DNA of 64,000 nt from Haemonchus contortus (GCA_000469685.2 LS997566.1:23761432-23825431), one strand, 5' to 3'. Counted from the first letter of the stretch, positions 10,429 through 22,180 are shown. Made by a program: numbers and translations. The notes: a model not told the origin generated them from the letters alone.

Positions 10429-12009
10429 CAGCGCGTTTCATAATTATAAGGTCACCCCAGATTTTTGCGATTCTGGAGGAAGCAGCCGGAATGGAGTTTT
10501 TTGGCAAACACAGTAAGATTCCTCGTCACAATGTACCTCCGTACTCAAATTTTGGTAGCAATATCCTTCACCTCAAATTTTTTACGAATTTTTTTAAGAT
10601 AGTGTCGGCTATTGCACCGTTTCATAATTATAAGGTCACCCTGAGAAAGTAAATGATTCATCAATGTTAATGGCATATGTACAACAGTTAATAATCTATG
10701 GCTCCTCCTTGTTTAAAAGCAATATCAAAGAGCCTGCCTGGCATACTAGAAACTAAGTTTTGAAGAGTTCCTCATCGATTGCTCTCTATGCTTCGATAAT
10801 CGCCAGGTTCAGCTCTTCTGTGCTCTAGAACTGACGGTTATCCGCATAAAGCTGTCTGTCTATCACGCCCGAGATGTTTTCCATCGGATTGAGATCGTGA
10901 CTGCAGGCTGGCCATGGCAGGACGCTTATTTATTGGCATTGCAGCCACTCATCCGCTGCACGGCTCACATGAATGGAAGAGTTTTCTTGTTGCAAGACAT
11001 AGTTTAGATGACGGCGATGGCATAGAAAGGGTACTAGATGATGCTCCAAGACGTTCTGGTAATCCTTGCAATACATACTGCAGCTCACGACAGGTAGATC
11101 CAACACGGCATCATTGCAGAATGCACCCCACACCATAGACTTCCTCCACCGAAACTGCGACGGCTAAAGTAGACTGTTTCCTTCCTCAAGTCGCGCCAGT
11201 ATCGCTTGTTTCCGTCAGATTGAATTTCTTTTCATCCAAAAAGACGGCCTGAGTAGGAATTATTCAGCTCTATGGTGAGATTTTGATGCAGATCTACCTT
11301 TGCCCAATCTCTCCCTAAGTTCATCTTTGCAAATCCGAGTCGAGCCTCTCTGTGACGATCGGTGATTCGTGACACCTTCTCCATTGCTTGCCTGGTGATG
11401 TTTTCGCATCTTCGCACTGCTACCAGAATGTAGTTTTCGACACAGAGAGGTTTAATTCCGTTCGGATCTGGTTCAAGGAGGACGTACTGTTGGAAACAGT
11501 CCTCAGAATCTTTCGCTCGTCACGGGCAGTAATCTTTCATGGGTGTCCACAGTCGGTGTTATATCTAACGACATGAGGACTCTCTAGAAATCTCCGAATG
11601 GACCAAGGGGATCTCTCTATTTGCCTGGAAATGGCTCGAGTACGGAGCCCACCTTCATGATGAGCCTTCTCGTCAGAGGAAAGCAGATGACCACGAGCCA
11701 TGTTGACAGTCAGGTTAAGAAATGCCTTTGCTACACATGCTTACCTTTACAAGTATCTTCAAACACGAAATTTCCTCTCCTACGTGAATAATTGTTCACT
11801 TTCTCAGGGTGACCTTATAATTATGAAACGGTGCAAAAACCGATAAACTGTTCTAAAAATACTCAGAAAAATGCAGCTGCTACTGAAAGACGGATACCTG
11901 GGTTATTTGTGCTGGGGAATCCGTAAATGATGCTAGAAAAAATCCTTAATGATTGCTTTTCTTGAAAGTGCAAAATTTGAGGGTGACCTTATAATTATGA
12001 AACGCACTG
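10429..12009 (-). mobile_element. Tc1-type element with IR/DR ends, inserted in the PLE
   Basis: A 1581-bp element flanked by TA (10427-10428 and 12010-12011). The outer ends start CAG(C/T)GCGTTTCATAATTA. The uninterrupted sequence is seen in the inverted PLE copy (around 5215-5240), which proves the insertion point. A second copy of the terminal motif (CGTTTCATAATTATAAGG) lies about 184 bp inside the left end (10618) and 174 bp inside the right end (ending 11830). This reproduces the outer/inner direct-repeat design of IR/DR Tc1 elements. Confidence 0.88.
10690..11701 (-). pseudogene. Tc1-family transposase, degraded
   Basis: It starts at an ATG at 11701 with MARGHLLSSDEKAHHEGGL, followed by a helix-turn-helix segment (ISRQIERSPWSIRRFL), as in Tc1 transposases. 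Further blocks are FLDEKKFNL near 11235 (first Asp), VWGAFCNDAVLDLP near 11110, QQENSSIHVS near 10980 (usual motif QQDNA..H, so the second catalytic Asp is Glu here) and a SHDLNP-like block near 10890. Several stops and frameshifts separate them. It cannot be functional. Confidence 0.8.
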
Positions 12010-12014
12010 TATAA

Positions 12015-12299
12015 AAGCGCCGTGAGGAACTTCGGGCTCAGGGTGCAGACAAACAGCTCCAGCCGGTTACAGGTCAGCTCATCGCTTCTGCTTTACTTTC
12101 CCTTAGAGTTCTCTTTTTGTAATTTAAAATGGTGGCCTACGAATCACAAATATTGTTTCGACTTACAGGCTCCGACGAAGGCGATACCGCCGAAACGTAA
12201 GCCGCCGTGATAAACTGTTGTTTTTTAAAAACCTCGAAGGCTAACACAGTCTACAACGAAGTGTTTCAATATGCCGAGGTTAATTGAAAGTCGGACATG
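12015..12299 (+). repeat. PLE pLTR, downstream copy
   Basis: A near-exact duplicate of 7291-7575, ending at GTCGGACATGG next to the right target duplication. A hammerhead-like motif lies at 12168-12203. Confidence 0.85.
12168..12203 (+). ncRNA. hammerhead-ribozyme-like motif in pLTR
   Basis: Same architecture as the motif at 7444-7479: GGCU/AGCC stem I, CCGACGA core, GGCG/CGCC stem II, GAAAC and GUA. Confidence 0.55.
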
Positions 12300-12311
12300 G
12301 AATACTCTTTC
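12300..12311. repeat. right target-site duplication of the composite PLE
   Basis: GAATACTCTTTC, identical to 4971-4982. Confidence 0.7.
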
Positions 12312-15300
12312 CATCCTTCCGAAGTAGGTTAGCTGGTGTCAGACTCGTATGGGGAGATATGCCTGACTTGTACATTAGTTGGCCACCGCAAGCCATTATA
12401 AGACGACCCTTCGATTCCGAATGGAGGTCGGACGCGGGTGAGTATCCTAAAAACGGGATTGGTAAACGTCATAGACTTGATTCATTTTCTTTCGTGCCAT
12501 AAAATGTATTTATTTTTAAAGTCTGTTGAAGGAACGACCAAGGTGAGTTACGGGTGACACCCATCCCATTGTTAAACTCCCATGCAGTCAGCGAGCAAAT
12601 TTCACGTTAAGTCTCAGGACGACATCGTGCGCATCTCGAATGCGTTGAACCCATGAGCGCAGTGTGAAGAGCTGAGGAAGTTTGGTGGATGTTCCAACTT
12701 TACTATTTGGTCTGAATCTTCTTGAAAACCTTTATCGTTTGATGGAGGGACGGGAAGGAGCGGAAGTAGAGAAGCTCGCGGAGAGGCTCGTACTCTTGTT
12801 GATACTCTGCTTATCTATTAGTTGGCGCCAAATTCGTTGCTTTCGAAGATGAATGCCTTTTTTTCGAATCAGGGTTCGTCCTATGCAGAGTCGCCCCTTA
12901 TCATACTGCTTGTCAGGCTTGATTTGGACAACACCTGATTCTGTTTCTTTTACCCATCACCTGTTCTCCGGAAAATTGTGTTCAAAACGCACAGCATTTT
13001 TATCGGTCAGGACAGAACAAGTTATAAAGAGACAGCAAACAATATGTATGAGTATATTTATATATGTATATTCTTCAAATAGGATTTCATGTTGGCAGAA
13101 ACCATGTGGTACAGTAAGTTATGAAATCTGTATTGCAGAACCAATTAAAGCTTATACAGGGAACAGATAAGGTAGTATGGTCAACAATGAAATAGGATTG
13201 AGCACGGACGCTGCTGATCTCGTATCAAGAATATGATGAGCAACCTCACAAAAGGAGCCTCCCAAGCGAAACAGTCTCATATGGAGCTCCTTGAGCTGGT
13301 TGCCAGTAGAAAGGCCCGTTCATTGGGAAGTTGCCATTTGTTCGAAGATACCTGAGAATATCATATGAAAAGTGCTTACAAGGCAAATGTGAAAGTCTCA
13401 GTCGCACTGTCAGTGCCTTTTTTATGGTTAGCTACTTTGTAAGGTCGCAACTTTTTTCCAACCAATCTAGGCGAGCATCCTTGAAAACAAAACAAACAAA
13501 CACATTTCCGTTACGGTCATATGCTTTACACTTCACCGGCTTTACAAAGTACCTCTCACTACGTGAAATTTCCGCTTAAGAACCTGAAAACGGAAGAGTT
13601 CACTTTGCTGCTTTGCTTCCTGAGAATATCTCAATAGCTTCTCAATGTTTTTTGTTTTGCTTCCTTTTCCTTCCCCGGAATCGAGTTCTGATTGAAGGCA
13701 CAGTTTACGATAATGCTGAGGTATTTACCTTGTGTAAAATAATGGAAGTTATGATCAGAGTAGTGCAAAAACAGCAAAGAAACCGCAAAAGCGTAGTACG
13801 AGATTACGTGTCTGTAACCGTCTATGTGCCTCTCACATAGGCGTACTATTCATCGGCGCCCTTGCGCTTCATTGTGATTTTTGGATGTTATTTGAAACCG
13901 GTTTTATTGCTCTTACAGCGCCCTATGATTTTTCGACCCGACATATTCCTCATGCTGCTCTTGGGATCCACTGGTTTATCGTAGGAAAAAATAGCAGAAA
14001 ACATTTCTATTGTGAGTTGGGCTTCCAAGAAGAGCAAAAAGAAGTACGATGCATCAATTATCCCTGATGGCTACGAAAAATTTCACACTTCATATTACCA
14101 AGTAAACGTATGCACTGAACCTGAGAAATGAATTTTTGTGTAGAGAATCTTCTCGACGGCAAAATAAGCACTTTTCGAATAGCTTGAAAGATCAACAAAG
14201 AAGCAAAGTAACACTGGCTAGTGGTACTATCTTGATGTTTCTGGCAACTCTACATAACTGCTATGCTAATATTAAGTGAAGTTTTATTAGACCTTCGTAC
14301 TCACCCGATATGCCCATGCTTGTTGTGAACAACAGGAATTCCGCCTGAAAATAGAACACATCAAATATACTCTTTTGAATGAGCGCAATACATAGTAGAA
14401 CTATACACTTTTTGCAGAACCCCCGTCGGTAAGTGAACCGGACGTAGCAACAGAAGGACATGCCCAGGAGTTATTGAAAAACAATCCTCTTGAGTCACTT
14501 TTAGTAGGATAAGGATTGTTGGCTGTTGCAAGCTTGTCAGAACATTATGGCACGCACTCAAGACTGGTACAGAAACGCTTCATGTAGCTACTAATCATAT
14601 TTTCTGCTGTAAACAACAACGCAGTGCAAAATTGCGATTTGTACCATTACTTGTAAAGCTGTTCAAATTCCTTTTCATTGCGATAACTAGCAATTCCTGA
14701 AGGCACAGTTCCTGATGAAAACGATTTCCAAGAATACTTCTGGGGATAAATCTGTGACCTTACAGGATAGCAAAGGGACGCCGTCAGGACGAAAAACTGC
14801 ATAGATTGAGCGTAACAGGGGTCCCAAAAACAGCCTAGCCAACGTAAACACACAGTGGACGAGTTCCCACACGTTGTAAAAGTTTCGGAGGTTGCACCAA
14901 TCGCATTGGGACCCACACGTTGTATGTAGACAGCTTTCTGTAGCCACCTATGAGCGATGGCGCACACAACTCGTCCAGATACCCCTTCCGTGTGACTACT
15001 TCGTCAGATTCTGGTCCAGTTCAAATTTTACTACTTTCTTAAAGCCAAAGCCATATATCGCTTTGATCACGCCGATTTTTGCGTTTTCTCCGCCACCTTT
15101 GCACTATTCTAGACTATCACTACCTATCACTATTCGTCCGAAACCAGATACTCCAAAATTATCGTGAACGGTGCCTCCAAGCGTGCTGCTGCAACCATTA
15201 GCTCAAAGTGAATGTCACCCTCTAGTCTTGGGCAAGAGGTACACCGAACAGAAACCCATTCAGATACAACGCTACGTTCTGTATGGTCCCAGGTCTCTGA

Positions 15301-15475
15301 AGTGGCTGAAGTCATAATACCTCCAATCCTGTTCTTTAGATTGTAATAACACTAGGTAAAGTGGACACCTGCAAATTTGCACACCTTCTGAGTAGGCGCC
15401 ACGAAAAGCTTGGCTGTTGCGGGTTGGTTGGCAATGAGCAAGAGAGTCAGATACCGATAGCTGAGAAAAGCCCAA
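12312..15475. other. gene-poor stretch
   Basis: Only chance-length ORFs on both strands (longest about 106 codons, no family resemblance). Half-ends of the AAGGCACAGTT MITE family occur near 13696 and 14700. No RNA gene or coding exon can be supported. Confidence 0.4.
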
Positions 15476-15659
15476 TCATGGATTATTTGACGTACCACTT
15501 TCTCCTTGAACTCCCGATACAGCGTATCCGCTGTATGGAGCTGGTCCTATCGGCCTGAGTATGTATCCAGCAACCGGCCCGGTAGGATAATATGAAGCAT
15601 AAGTAGGCTGATATGAAGGCTGATAAGATGGATAATAGGATTGTGCGCAATTACACTGC
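15476..15659 (-). CDS. Tyr/Pro-rich small secreted-type protein, terminal exon (partial)
   Basis: The minus strand has a good acceptor (GCTTTACAG) at 15660 followed by 60 codons and a stop at 15476-15478. The peptide starts QCNCAQ and continues with repeated SYQPSYQPTY-like units, then a Gly/Pro/Tyr-rich tail. Such composition fits short secreted or cuticle-associated nematode proteins. No signal-peptide exon was found upstream (15670-16500), so the 5' part is missing or unrecognised. Composition bias and the single-exon evidence keep confidence modest. Confidence 0.42.
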
Positions 15660-17083
15660 CTGTAAAGCATACTTTAAACTGATTATGAATCCACAGCGAT
15701 CTCATGAATTAAGAGATCTAACATAATCTTCAACTCCTACAGCATTTACTGGAATTATTGCTGCGGAAATTTTTACAGATCGCTATTAAAACTGCATTGC
15801 ATTTATTAGTGGCTAGTAGTAGTTTGATACTTTTCTCATTTTGCACATTTTTGAGGCTCACATCGGATCAATATATGTTAGTGTGGTGCCATCAACGATG
15901 AATGAATCAATTAGGTGAAGGTGGTCACAGCTATCCTTCAGAAGGGAATAACCAACAGCAAGTAACTTTTTATGAGGAAACAACATGGTTTTCAAGCTGT
16001 TATCCTATGGGCTCTCTTGCCAACAACTCCTCTCAGTAGTCCCATTCCTTTCACCATCTTACAGTCTTAAGATAGGGACCTTGAAACGTTGATAGGCAAA
16101 ATGCATGTTGAGTCGCTCAATATACTCACACAACTAATAGAAAACTTCGTCTCTAAATCTCTTAATATCAGTTAATATCAGCGTTGGTGACATCAAAGAA
16201 AGAACTACAGAGGATCGGTTGAGAGCGATTAGTGATAAAAAATTTTCCAGTAACGAGGACATTATGAATCTTCAGAAGCATTAAGAAGTTCTACACTGTT
16301 GTACAATACGTAGATTTGTGAAATAGCCGATTTGTTCTAAAAATTACCTGCAGCCACATCCGAAAAAGGAAGCCTCCGAGTATTGAAAGCCATTGAGAAG
16401 ACCCAAAAAGAGGATTTTAATACTCGTTTGCAACATCTGAAACGAGCGCGCCCTAGATATTGCTGATCTTAAGAAATAAAAAAAAATTAGTTGGGATCAG
16501 GACCACGGCAATATTGAAAGTGTTCGAAGCTATGATTCGTACGTAATGAAATAGTTGCTGCCGAATCGAATGAACGGATGGATGCAGGGTCCCGGATAGC
16601 AGCGGATCGAGTATGGAACAATACGATCACCGGAATTGAGAGACTGCGCGCTATCACATACTTCCGTTGTTTCCCTATTCCACCTTTCATCCGTGTTGTT
16701 TCTGAAATAGATAGAGAGGTAGAAAAGGGAAGCATTAGTGAAAAGTGCAATCAGGTGCTAGGATAAAGTAATTGTGTGGCTAAATCCGTTCGACCTATCT
16801 AGTATATATCGAAAAGTATTTTCCCTATCGCCTTAGCTATATTGCATTTCATATGTAGGATTTTGAGGAATGATGAGGCCGAAGAACTTAAAGTAGCCGT
16901 TCTTATATCGATATTTATCATTTCTTGGAAATCATTAGAAAATGAGGAACGAAGTGAATGCAGAAAAAGGCCAAGGTCTCTTCAAGACGCACAAGCACTC
17001 ATAACAATGCATATTGCATATACAACAAAGTTAGATATTATCTACATTCTTTTTCGTGCCAACGAACCGATCCACCATATTTA
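15660..17083. other. mostly non-coding; weak exon candidate at 16349-16464
   Basis: On the plus strand, a CTGCAG acceptor near 16349 leads into an open stretch reading SEKGSLRVLKAIEKTQKEDF and ending at a stop near 16464. No partner exon is clear. The remainder shows no support for genes. Confidence 0.2.
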
Positions 17084-17605
17084 CAGTAGCGCTCAAAAGT
17101 CTTCGGTCAAATGGTTCTTCAGCCGTACTTTTCAGTCGTAACTCCTTTCTACTAGATCTATTCATGCGAAATTTCTATATTTTGAGCGTGGGTGTATTGT
17201 GAATATTTACCACTATTAAGTTGCAATCTGATCATGTTCCAGATATTCGAAAGAGCATGAACTCAAAATCGACCAAAAATACAGATGATGGTCCTTCTAG
17301 AATCTCTTTATTTTTTATCATGTCTAAAGTGAACGAGCGGTAACGCCGTTTACAATAGATGAGAAAAACGCACGTAAGGTGTAAATAAGTGCAGACGTCA
17401 ACAACTTTACTTTTAGCAAAATCTGCTACCGCAACAAACACCTTGCTCTACCAGTGGATATTGCAGCTTTGCAGTTAAATAGTGCTGGGTAGTGTGTAAT
17501 ATGCTCTAGTTGAACATATCCAAAGGAGCGATTTGGTCTATTAAGAAAAAAGTTATTAACGAAAAAGCGTCAAAACATTTCACCGAAGACTTTTGAGCGC
17601 TATTG
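17084..17605. mobile_element. 522-bp non-autonomous Tc1/mariner-type MITE, copy 1
   Basis: Ends are CAGTAGCGCTCAAAAGTCTT and its inverse, flanked by TA on both sides (17082-17083, 17606-17607). A second copy lies in opposite orientation at 42129-42653. An ORF on the minus strand (17232-17441, starting MFVAVAD) is shared with the second copy but shows no transposase motif, so it is probably a passenger frame. Confidence 0.82.
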
Positions 17606-18164
17606 TAAGTATTCACAATAGCTGTATCATATTGCGGGATTGGGACATGGAAGCTACACGACGTCTTGTTCCCGACAAGACATAGACATGGATAATAAAA
17701 TGGTCTCAAATGCTAACGTATTATTCTTCTGTTATCTGGAACTTCTACTTGTTCCAGCAGTCATTTTCATTGCTCCTCTCGCCATGGGAATGATTTGTAG
17801 AGAAATTACTGTTACTTCACACTATTATTTTCCTTAGTTATCCTCAGTTTCCTTCGCTTTGTGAAGGACTTCTTTCGAAGGTGAGAGCAACTCGCAAGGC
17901 TCGAAACAAACTCGTAATCGTAGTCCAACTCCTGCCTCACCCATGGTTTTCTTTTCAAAGCTGTTTTGTTCTTGGTGGTCGTGAAACTGTTCCGATTTGG
18001 CTTTAAGGCTCTGGGCGGCCACTTAAACAAAGATTTCCGTGACTGGTCCAATTCCAAGTCATTAAAGTGAACCAACCCATTTTCTTAGAGTTAAGTTTTC
18101 AGTGCCAAAAATAGAGGGTATTGTTCAAAAAGTTTTAAAAGGACAAAGTTTTTTTGGTGTTAAC
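17606..18164. other. non-coding
   Basis: Only overlapping short ORFs. Nothing can be supported. Confidence 0.4.
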
Positions 18165-18428
18165 CAATTCCGCCTGAGAGGTGCGCCCCGCACTGGAATT
18201 TCCTTCAGAATCGCAGTAGCGTAATGAGTGCGTATGCAGCCTATACAATGACTTGTGGTGGCCAGCCGATGTATAAGTCAGTGCTTTTATCCTCTCCGAC
18301 GACTGCGGTACCAATTAAGCGACGCCGGAGGGATGGAAGGCTTGGTTGGCCTAGGCGGGTATCGATCTGGGATTCGACCCCCTGACCGCACGTGTGAGAT
18401 AGTGCCCAGTTGCCACTACACCACCTTA
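18165..18428 (-). repeat. tRNA-derived SINE
   Basis: On the minus strand the head reads GGTGGTGTAGTGGCAACTGG, with a Pol III A-box match (TGGTGTAGTGG). About 30-40 bp later comes a B-box match (GGTCGAATCCC). A non-tRNA body follows, extending to about 18165. This is the layout of a tRNA-derived SINE. From memory, the body (around TGGTACCGCAGTCGTC) resembles a repeat that is common in strongylid nematodes. Confidence 0.65.
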
Positions 18429-19129
18429 ATGAGCTTTCGGATTCTCCAATCCTTTTAGCACTTCAAGAAGTTTGACCAGAATAGCGGAAACAGTGATTTT
18501 ACCTAGTTTTTTCTTCCATTTTCCCTTTATTTTGATTAGCCTACAGCCGTGCTCAGGCGCAATTTTTTACTTTTGCATTTCCGCTCTGCATTGCTTCGTT
18601 TAAAATGGCTCCACATGTGAAAAAGTGAGTTCTTCGGTTTAATGAATAGCTATGTATTATGGGCCCAACCAGCATTGCAGTGTACAAAAATTCTGAAAAA
18701 AAGTTACTCCCAACTACAATTTTTGACTTCAGCGAGACCACTTGTTTATATGCCCCGATCACACATCATAGCCTAATATCCTCTTTACATATAAATATAT
18801 CAAGTCGAATTCGGTTATGATGGCAAAGCAGGATCTCTATATGAGGAATGTTGTCGGTCATGAATCTGAAAAGTTGGCTCTGGCTTGGCTCTCACAGAAT
18901 ATCTATTCACTTCTGTCCCAAATGATGATCCTTCGATAAATAGTTTAATATTTGTTTAATATTTGTAAGAGTTCTTTTCGGAACGACGCATGCTAATTGA
19001 ATTCTTCGACGGCCAAAGATATATCTTTTCGAACCTGCCTCCGCTGTTTTGTTTTTTTTTTTGTTACAGTCAAGTTCCTTCAACTAATGACGGTGCAACA
19101 GTATAAGGAAACCTGGGCTCTAATGCCAA
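18429..19129. other. non-coding
   Basis: AT-rich. Nothing recognised. Confidence 0.4.
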
Positions 19130-19553
19130 TATTCATACACGCACATTTGACGGCAGTGTGAGCGGTTCGCTGTACTCTTGCTCTGTCCATCTTTGGATAT
19201 TCGACATACTGCGCCTGAAAAAAATTACAGTTAATCTATTGGGAATGGAATTCCATCCCGAGCTACATACTACCGTAAACTCAGGTTGGCATCTCAAAAG
19301 TTTATGTATGTCCAAACCTACCTGCTTTCTAAAACCTGGACCCGTACCAGGTGTGCGGCAGGGTATGGACTTTGCATGGAAGTTTTCTCTTGACCTATCA
19401 AAATAGGTTACCGAAAACAGTTAGGTGGAACTGAGCCAAAAACACAAACCTCATCTGCCTTTGCCGTAGGCAGGTTCTCTTTGTCAACAGGCATAGTAGC
19501 GAGCCTTAAACACAACATCGTTATCCTGACACGATGACAATTACTTCAAATTA
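19130..19553. repeat. interspersed repeat family A, copy 1 left part
   Basis: Closely matches 22640-22945. Shared landmarks are CCCGAGCTACAT, CTCAGGTTGGCATCTCAAAA and the run AAGTTTATGTATGT. It is interrupted at 19554 by a mariner. Confidence 0.75.
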
Positions 19554-20811
19554 TTAGGTTGAGTCATAAGTCCTCGGACAAATTGACAACGATTATATTC
19601 TTCTTACAACTTTTTTACGACAACTTGAATCATTTGAAATATGCCCCAATGGCATCAATGGTCTTCTGCCAACGCTTGGGCAGATCGTAGATGCCCTTGC
19701 TTCAGAACGCTCGAGGCTGGCCCCTGAAGAACTGCTCGACTGCCGTTTACATGTTTCGCGGGTTTGAAAGTCTCGACCATCAAGATGACGTTGGAGGTGG
19801 GAAAAAAGGTGGTATTGTGAGGGGGCCAAGTCTGGGGAATGTGGTGGGTGTTGTAAAATTGTCCAGCCGAAATTCATTAGTTCAGTTTTACTCGTTCTTG
19901 CAATGTCCGGCTGAGTGTTGTCGTGCTGTAGGTAAACTTTGTGCTGCTGTGGACGTGTAACTTCGAAATTCGCCTTTAAACTCCTCGGTTGCTCAACGTA
20001 GACGTATGCGGTCGGTGTACATCTTTCATCTAGCAGCTCCCAGTATTCGACACCGTGTGTGCTCCACCAGATGCAGAGCATAACCTTCTTGGCGAATAGG
20101 TTGGGTTTAGGAAAGTCTTCTGCATCCGCACCTTCGTCAACCCATTGAGTACCCCGGTGAACGTTGGAGTAGAGGATCACCTTCTCACCCCTGGTGACTA
20201 GGTGCTCGAGCCACGTATGAATGCGCTTGAGCGTGAGGAGAGAAAGTGCCATGTCTTCGCGGCGGTCCATGTCATCCTATTTGAAGCATGAGGCACCCAT
20301 CGACCGAGCTTCCGTATTGTGCCAATGCTCCACGAACAACCGTGGACTGACCCACCCCAAGAGTGGCTGCCAGCTCACGAGTAGTTAGAAATGGATCAGC
20401 TCCCACCTGGCTCCGCAGCGCACCCAATCCAACTCATCGAGCCTCCCAGACGGTCTTCGTCTTTGATTGAACAGTCGCCTGACGCAAACTTCGAGTGCCA
20501 CTTGTAAATTTTAGAAGGAGCGTCCTCCTTGTGAACCTCCTTCATACTTCTACCAATTGCCGCGTTTTCTTGGCCAGATAAAATAAGAAATGGGATGGTG
20601 TTGCGGAGGTGGAGTTGTGACGGCTTGAAATCATGGGGCAGAGTTGCAGGGAAGGAAACAGCTAGATTCGCTCGTTAGTATGTATTTCGGAGCATTTTTT
20701 ATACTCTATCCAACAATGCTTCGCGCGTTGGTTTTCGTCACCTTTTTCCTGAAACATGATCTCCAGAAGTTATCACTACCACATTCTACGAGGACTTGTG
20801 ACTCAACCTAA
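19554..20811 (-). mobile_element. mariner element inserted in repeat family A
   Basis: The ends are TTAGGTTGAGTCATAAGTCC (19554) and its inverse (ending 20811), flanked by TA (19552-19553 and 20812-20813). The paralogous repeat at 22930-22945 shows the empty site, with a single TA between AACTTCAAAT and AAATTGATG. The 1258-bp length is typical of mariner. Confidence 0.9.
19600..20757 (-). pseudogene. mariner transposase, catalytically dead
   Basis: It starts near an ATG at 20757 with a mariner-like N-terminus. It is frameshifted through the helix-turn-helix region (TTRELAATLGVGQSTVV near 20350). From 20270 it is open for 225 codons. The segment CIWWSTHGVEYWELLDE is the classic mariner block. 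The first catalytic region (usually TGDEKW) reads TRGEKV, so the Asp is lost. HDNTQPDIA keeps the second Asp. SPDLAPSQYHLF has Gln where the third Asp should be. Two of three metal ligands are missing. Confidence 0.88.
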
Positions 20812-21140
20812 TAAAATTGCTGCTACCTATGCCTAATGCTATGGCAAGAGGCTTCGCATAGATGTTATGTTCATTCGCCGACTAATGCTCTGTTATAAAT
20901 TACAACTTTTTTGAGTAAGTGGTATGCTCGAAAAGAAAAATAAGTTATGTCATGGAACAACACAAACAATAGAAAAAAAACAACACAGAAATACACAACG
21001 TAATCTGATAAACGATTGGTGTACCAAATATGTAGCTTCAGGAACGTCGCCAGTTTTGCGCGCTAAGTACCTTTGCGCGTCTACGAGGTCGATTGGGGCG
21101 CGACTGCACACCGGCACGACCGGTGTGCTGCACTCTGCAA
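20812..21140. repeat. interspersed repeat family A, copy 1 right part
   Basis: Continues the family across the mariner insertion and aligns with 22945-23260. Shared landmarks include CTTCGCATAGATGT, TTAATGCTCTGT-like text and the TCGATNGGGGCGCG block. Confidence 0.75.
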
Positions 21141-21997
21141 AAGTAGATAGTAAATAAATAGTAAGTAATAGAAAATGCAGGCCTATAGTGAACGGTTAAT
21201 ATATTGAGAAAAACAATTGTTTGAAATCATCTCTAGAAAGGCACGCTACAAAGAATCAGTTGAGGATGGACTACCACGCCAGTCGATATTCGACAAATTG
21301 AAATCACCCATTAGGAGGGTGGGATAGTTACAAGGCGATAGATCATTCAAGACTTGACCAATTGCCTAGCATGGATTGGAAAGCACTCCGGAGTCCACAT
21401 GCTAAACAATTCTATTTTTGCCCTTCATCAAAATGATCAACAGACAAAAGTTCATAAGCATTGGAAACAGATTAAGCAAAAATTAGATCGGGAAAGAAAA
21501 ACTTACTCATCAAAAACGCTGCACTTCTTCCTCCCTTTAAGCTCTGTCACATCTTATGATATCATATAGTGAGTAGATATCTCCCAGCAAAGGCACCACC
21601 TCATCTCTTCCCAACGAAGTCTCCTTGAGCGCGACTATACCACATTCCTGGCCACAAATGGAACAGATCAGAGAGCGTGCATTCCTGTGAAGTGACCTGA
21701 CACTGTCAAGAATACAACTAACATCCTTGTGGTAGTGCCGAGGATTAATTACTGGTTTGAAGAACAATGCCGAGATGCAGATATAGAATTTGGAATTGCG
21801 GTTCATAGTGGCCGTTCAAAGGATAGTTCTAGACCTTGCACTGAACAAAACGCAAAACTATACAAGATTTATGGCGTAACCACAAAAAAACAATAACAAG
21901 GAGAATAACTGAAATAGTTGAACAAAAAATTTTCGGGAGGTGACGACGAGGGCGAGGCGAGTGTGTCCTGGGGAGGGCGAGAGTCGGCCGCGGCCAC
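21141..21997. other. unassigned; minus-strand ORF with a CxxC motif at 21537-21806
   Basis: A 90-codon minus-strand frame contains SLICSICGQECGIVALKET, a possible small zinc-binding motif. The family is unknown to me and the rest of the interval is featureless. A GC-rich patch (21940-21997) precedes the hairpin. Confidence 0.22.
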
Positions 21998-22057
21998 GGA
22001 TCATTTCTACCATAGAGCCCACACGCCGAGGTGTGAGCTCTATGGTAGAAATGATCC
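21998..22057. repeat. perfect 21-bp inverted repeat (hairpin)
   Basis: The arm GGATCATTTCTACCATAGAG plus one further base (21998-22018) is perfectly complementary to 22037-22057. The 18-nt loop contains CACAC and GTGTG, which can extend the pairing. Transcribed RNA would form a nearly continuous 26-bp hairpin. Confidence 0.85.
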
Positions 22058-22180
22058 GAATACTCTAAACAAAATACCTTAACTATTTATACCCTAAGGA
22101 CCCGCGCAAACTTTCCTCAGGTCCTCTCTCTTGAGTAAGTCGCGGCTGATCTTGGAGCCCCTCTCATGATCCTTCTCGAC

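Larger units (their letters stand above)
4983..12299. mobile_element. composite Penelope-like element: inverted partial copy plus full copy
   Basis: In window order the unit holds: an inverted partial pLTR, an inverted 5'-truncated body, a junction at about 7290, then a plus-strand pLTR, the 917-codon ORF, the 3' UTR split by a Tc1 element, and a terminal pLTR. The same 12-bp sequence flanks both outer edges, so the whole inverted arrangement appears to have integrated as a single event. PLEs elsewhere are known for pLTRs and for extra inverted or tandem partial copies. Apart from one frameshift and a few substitutions, the two bodies are nearly identical, so the insertion is young. Confidence 0.85.

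Noticed and set aside
17232..17441. Small protein gene starting MFVAVAD
   Set aside because: It lies wholly inside a MITE, and the second MITE copy carries the same frame.
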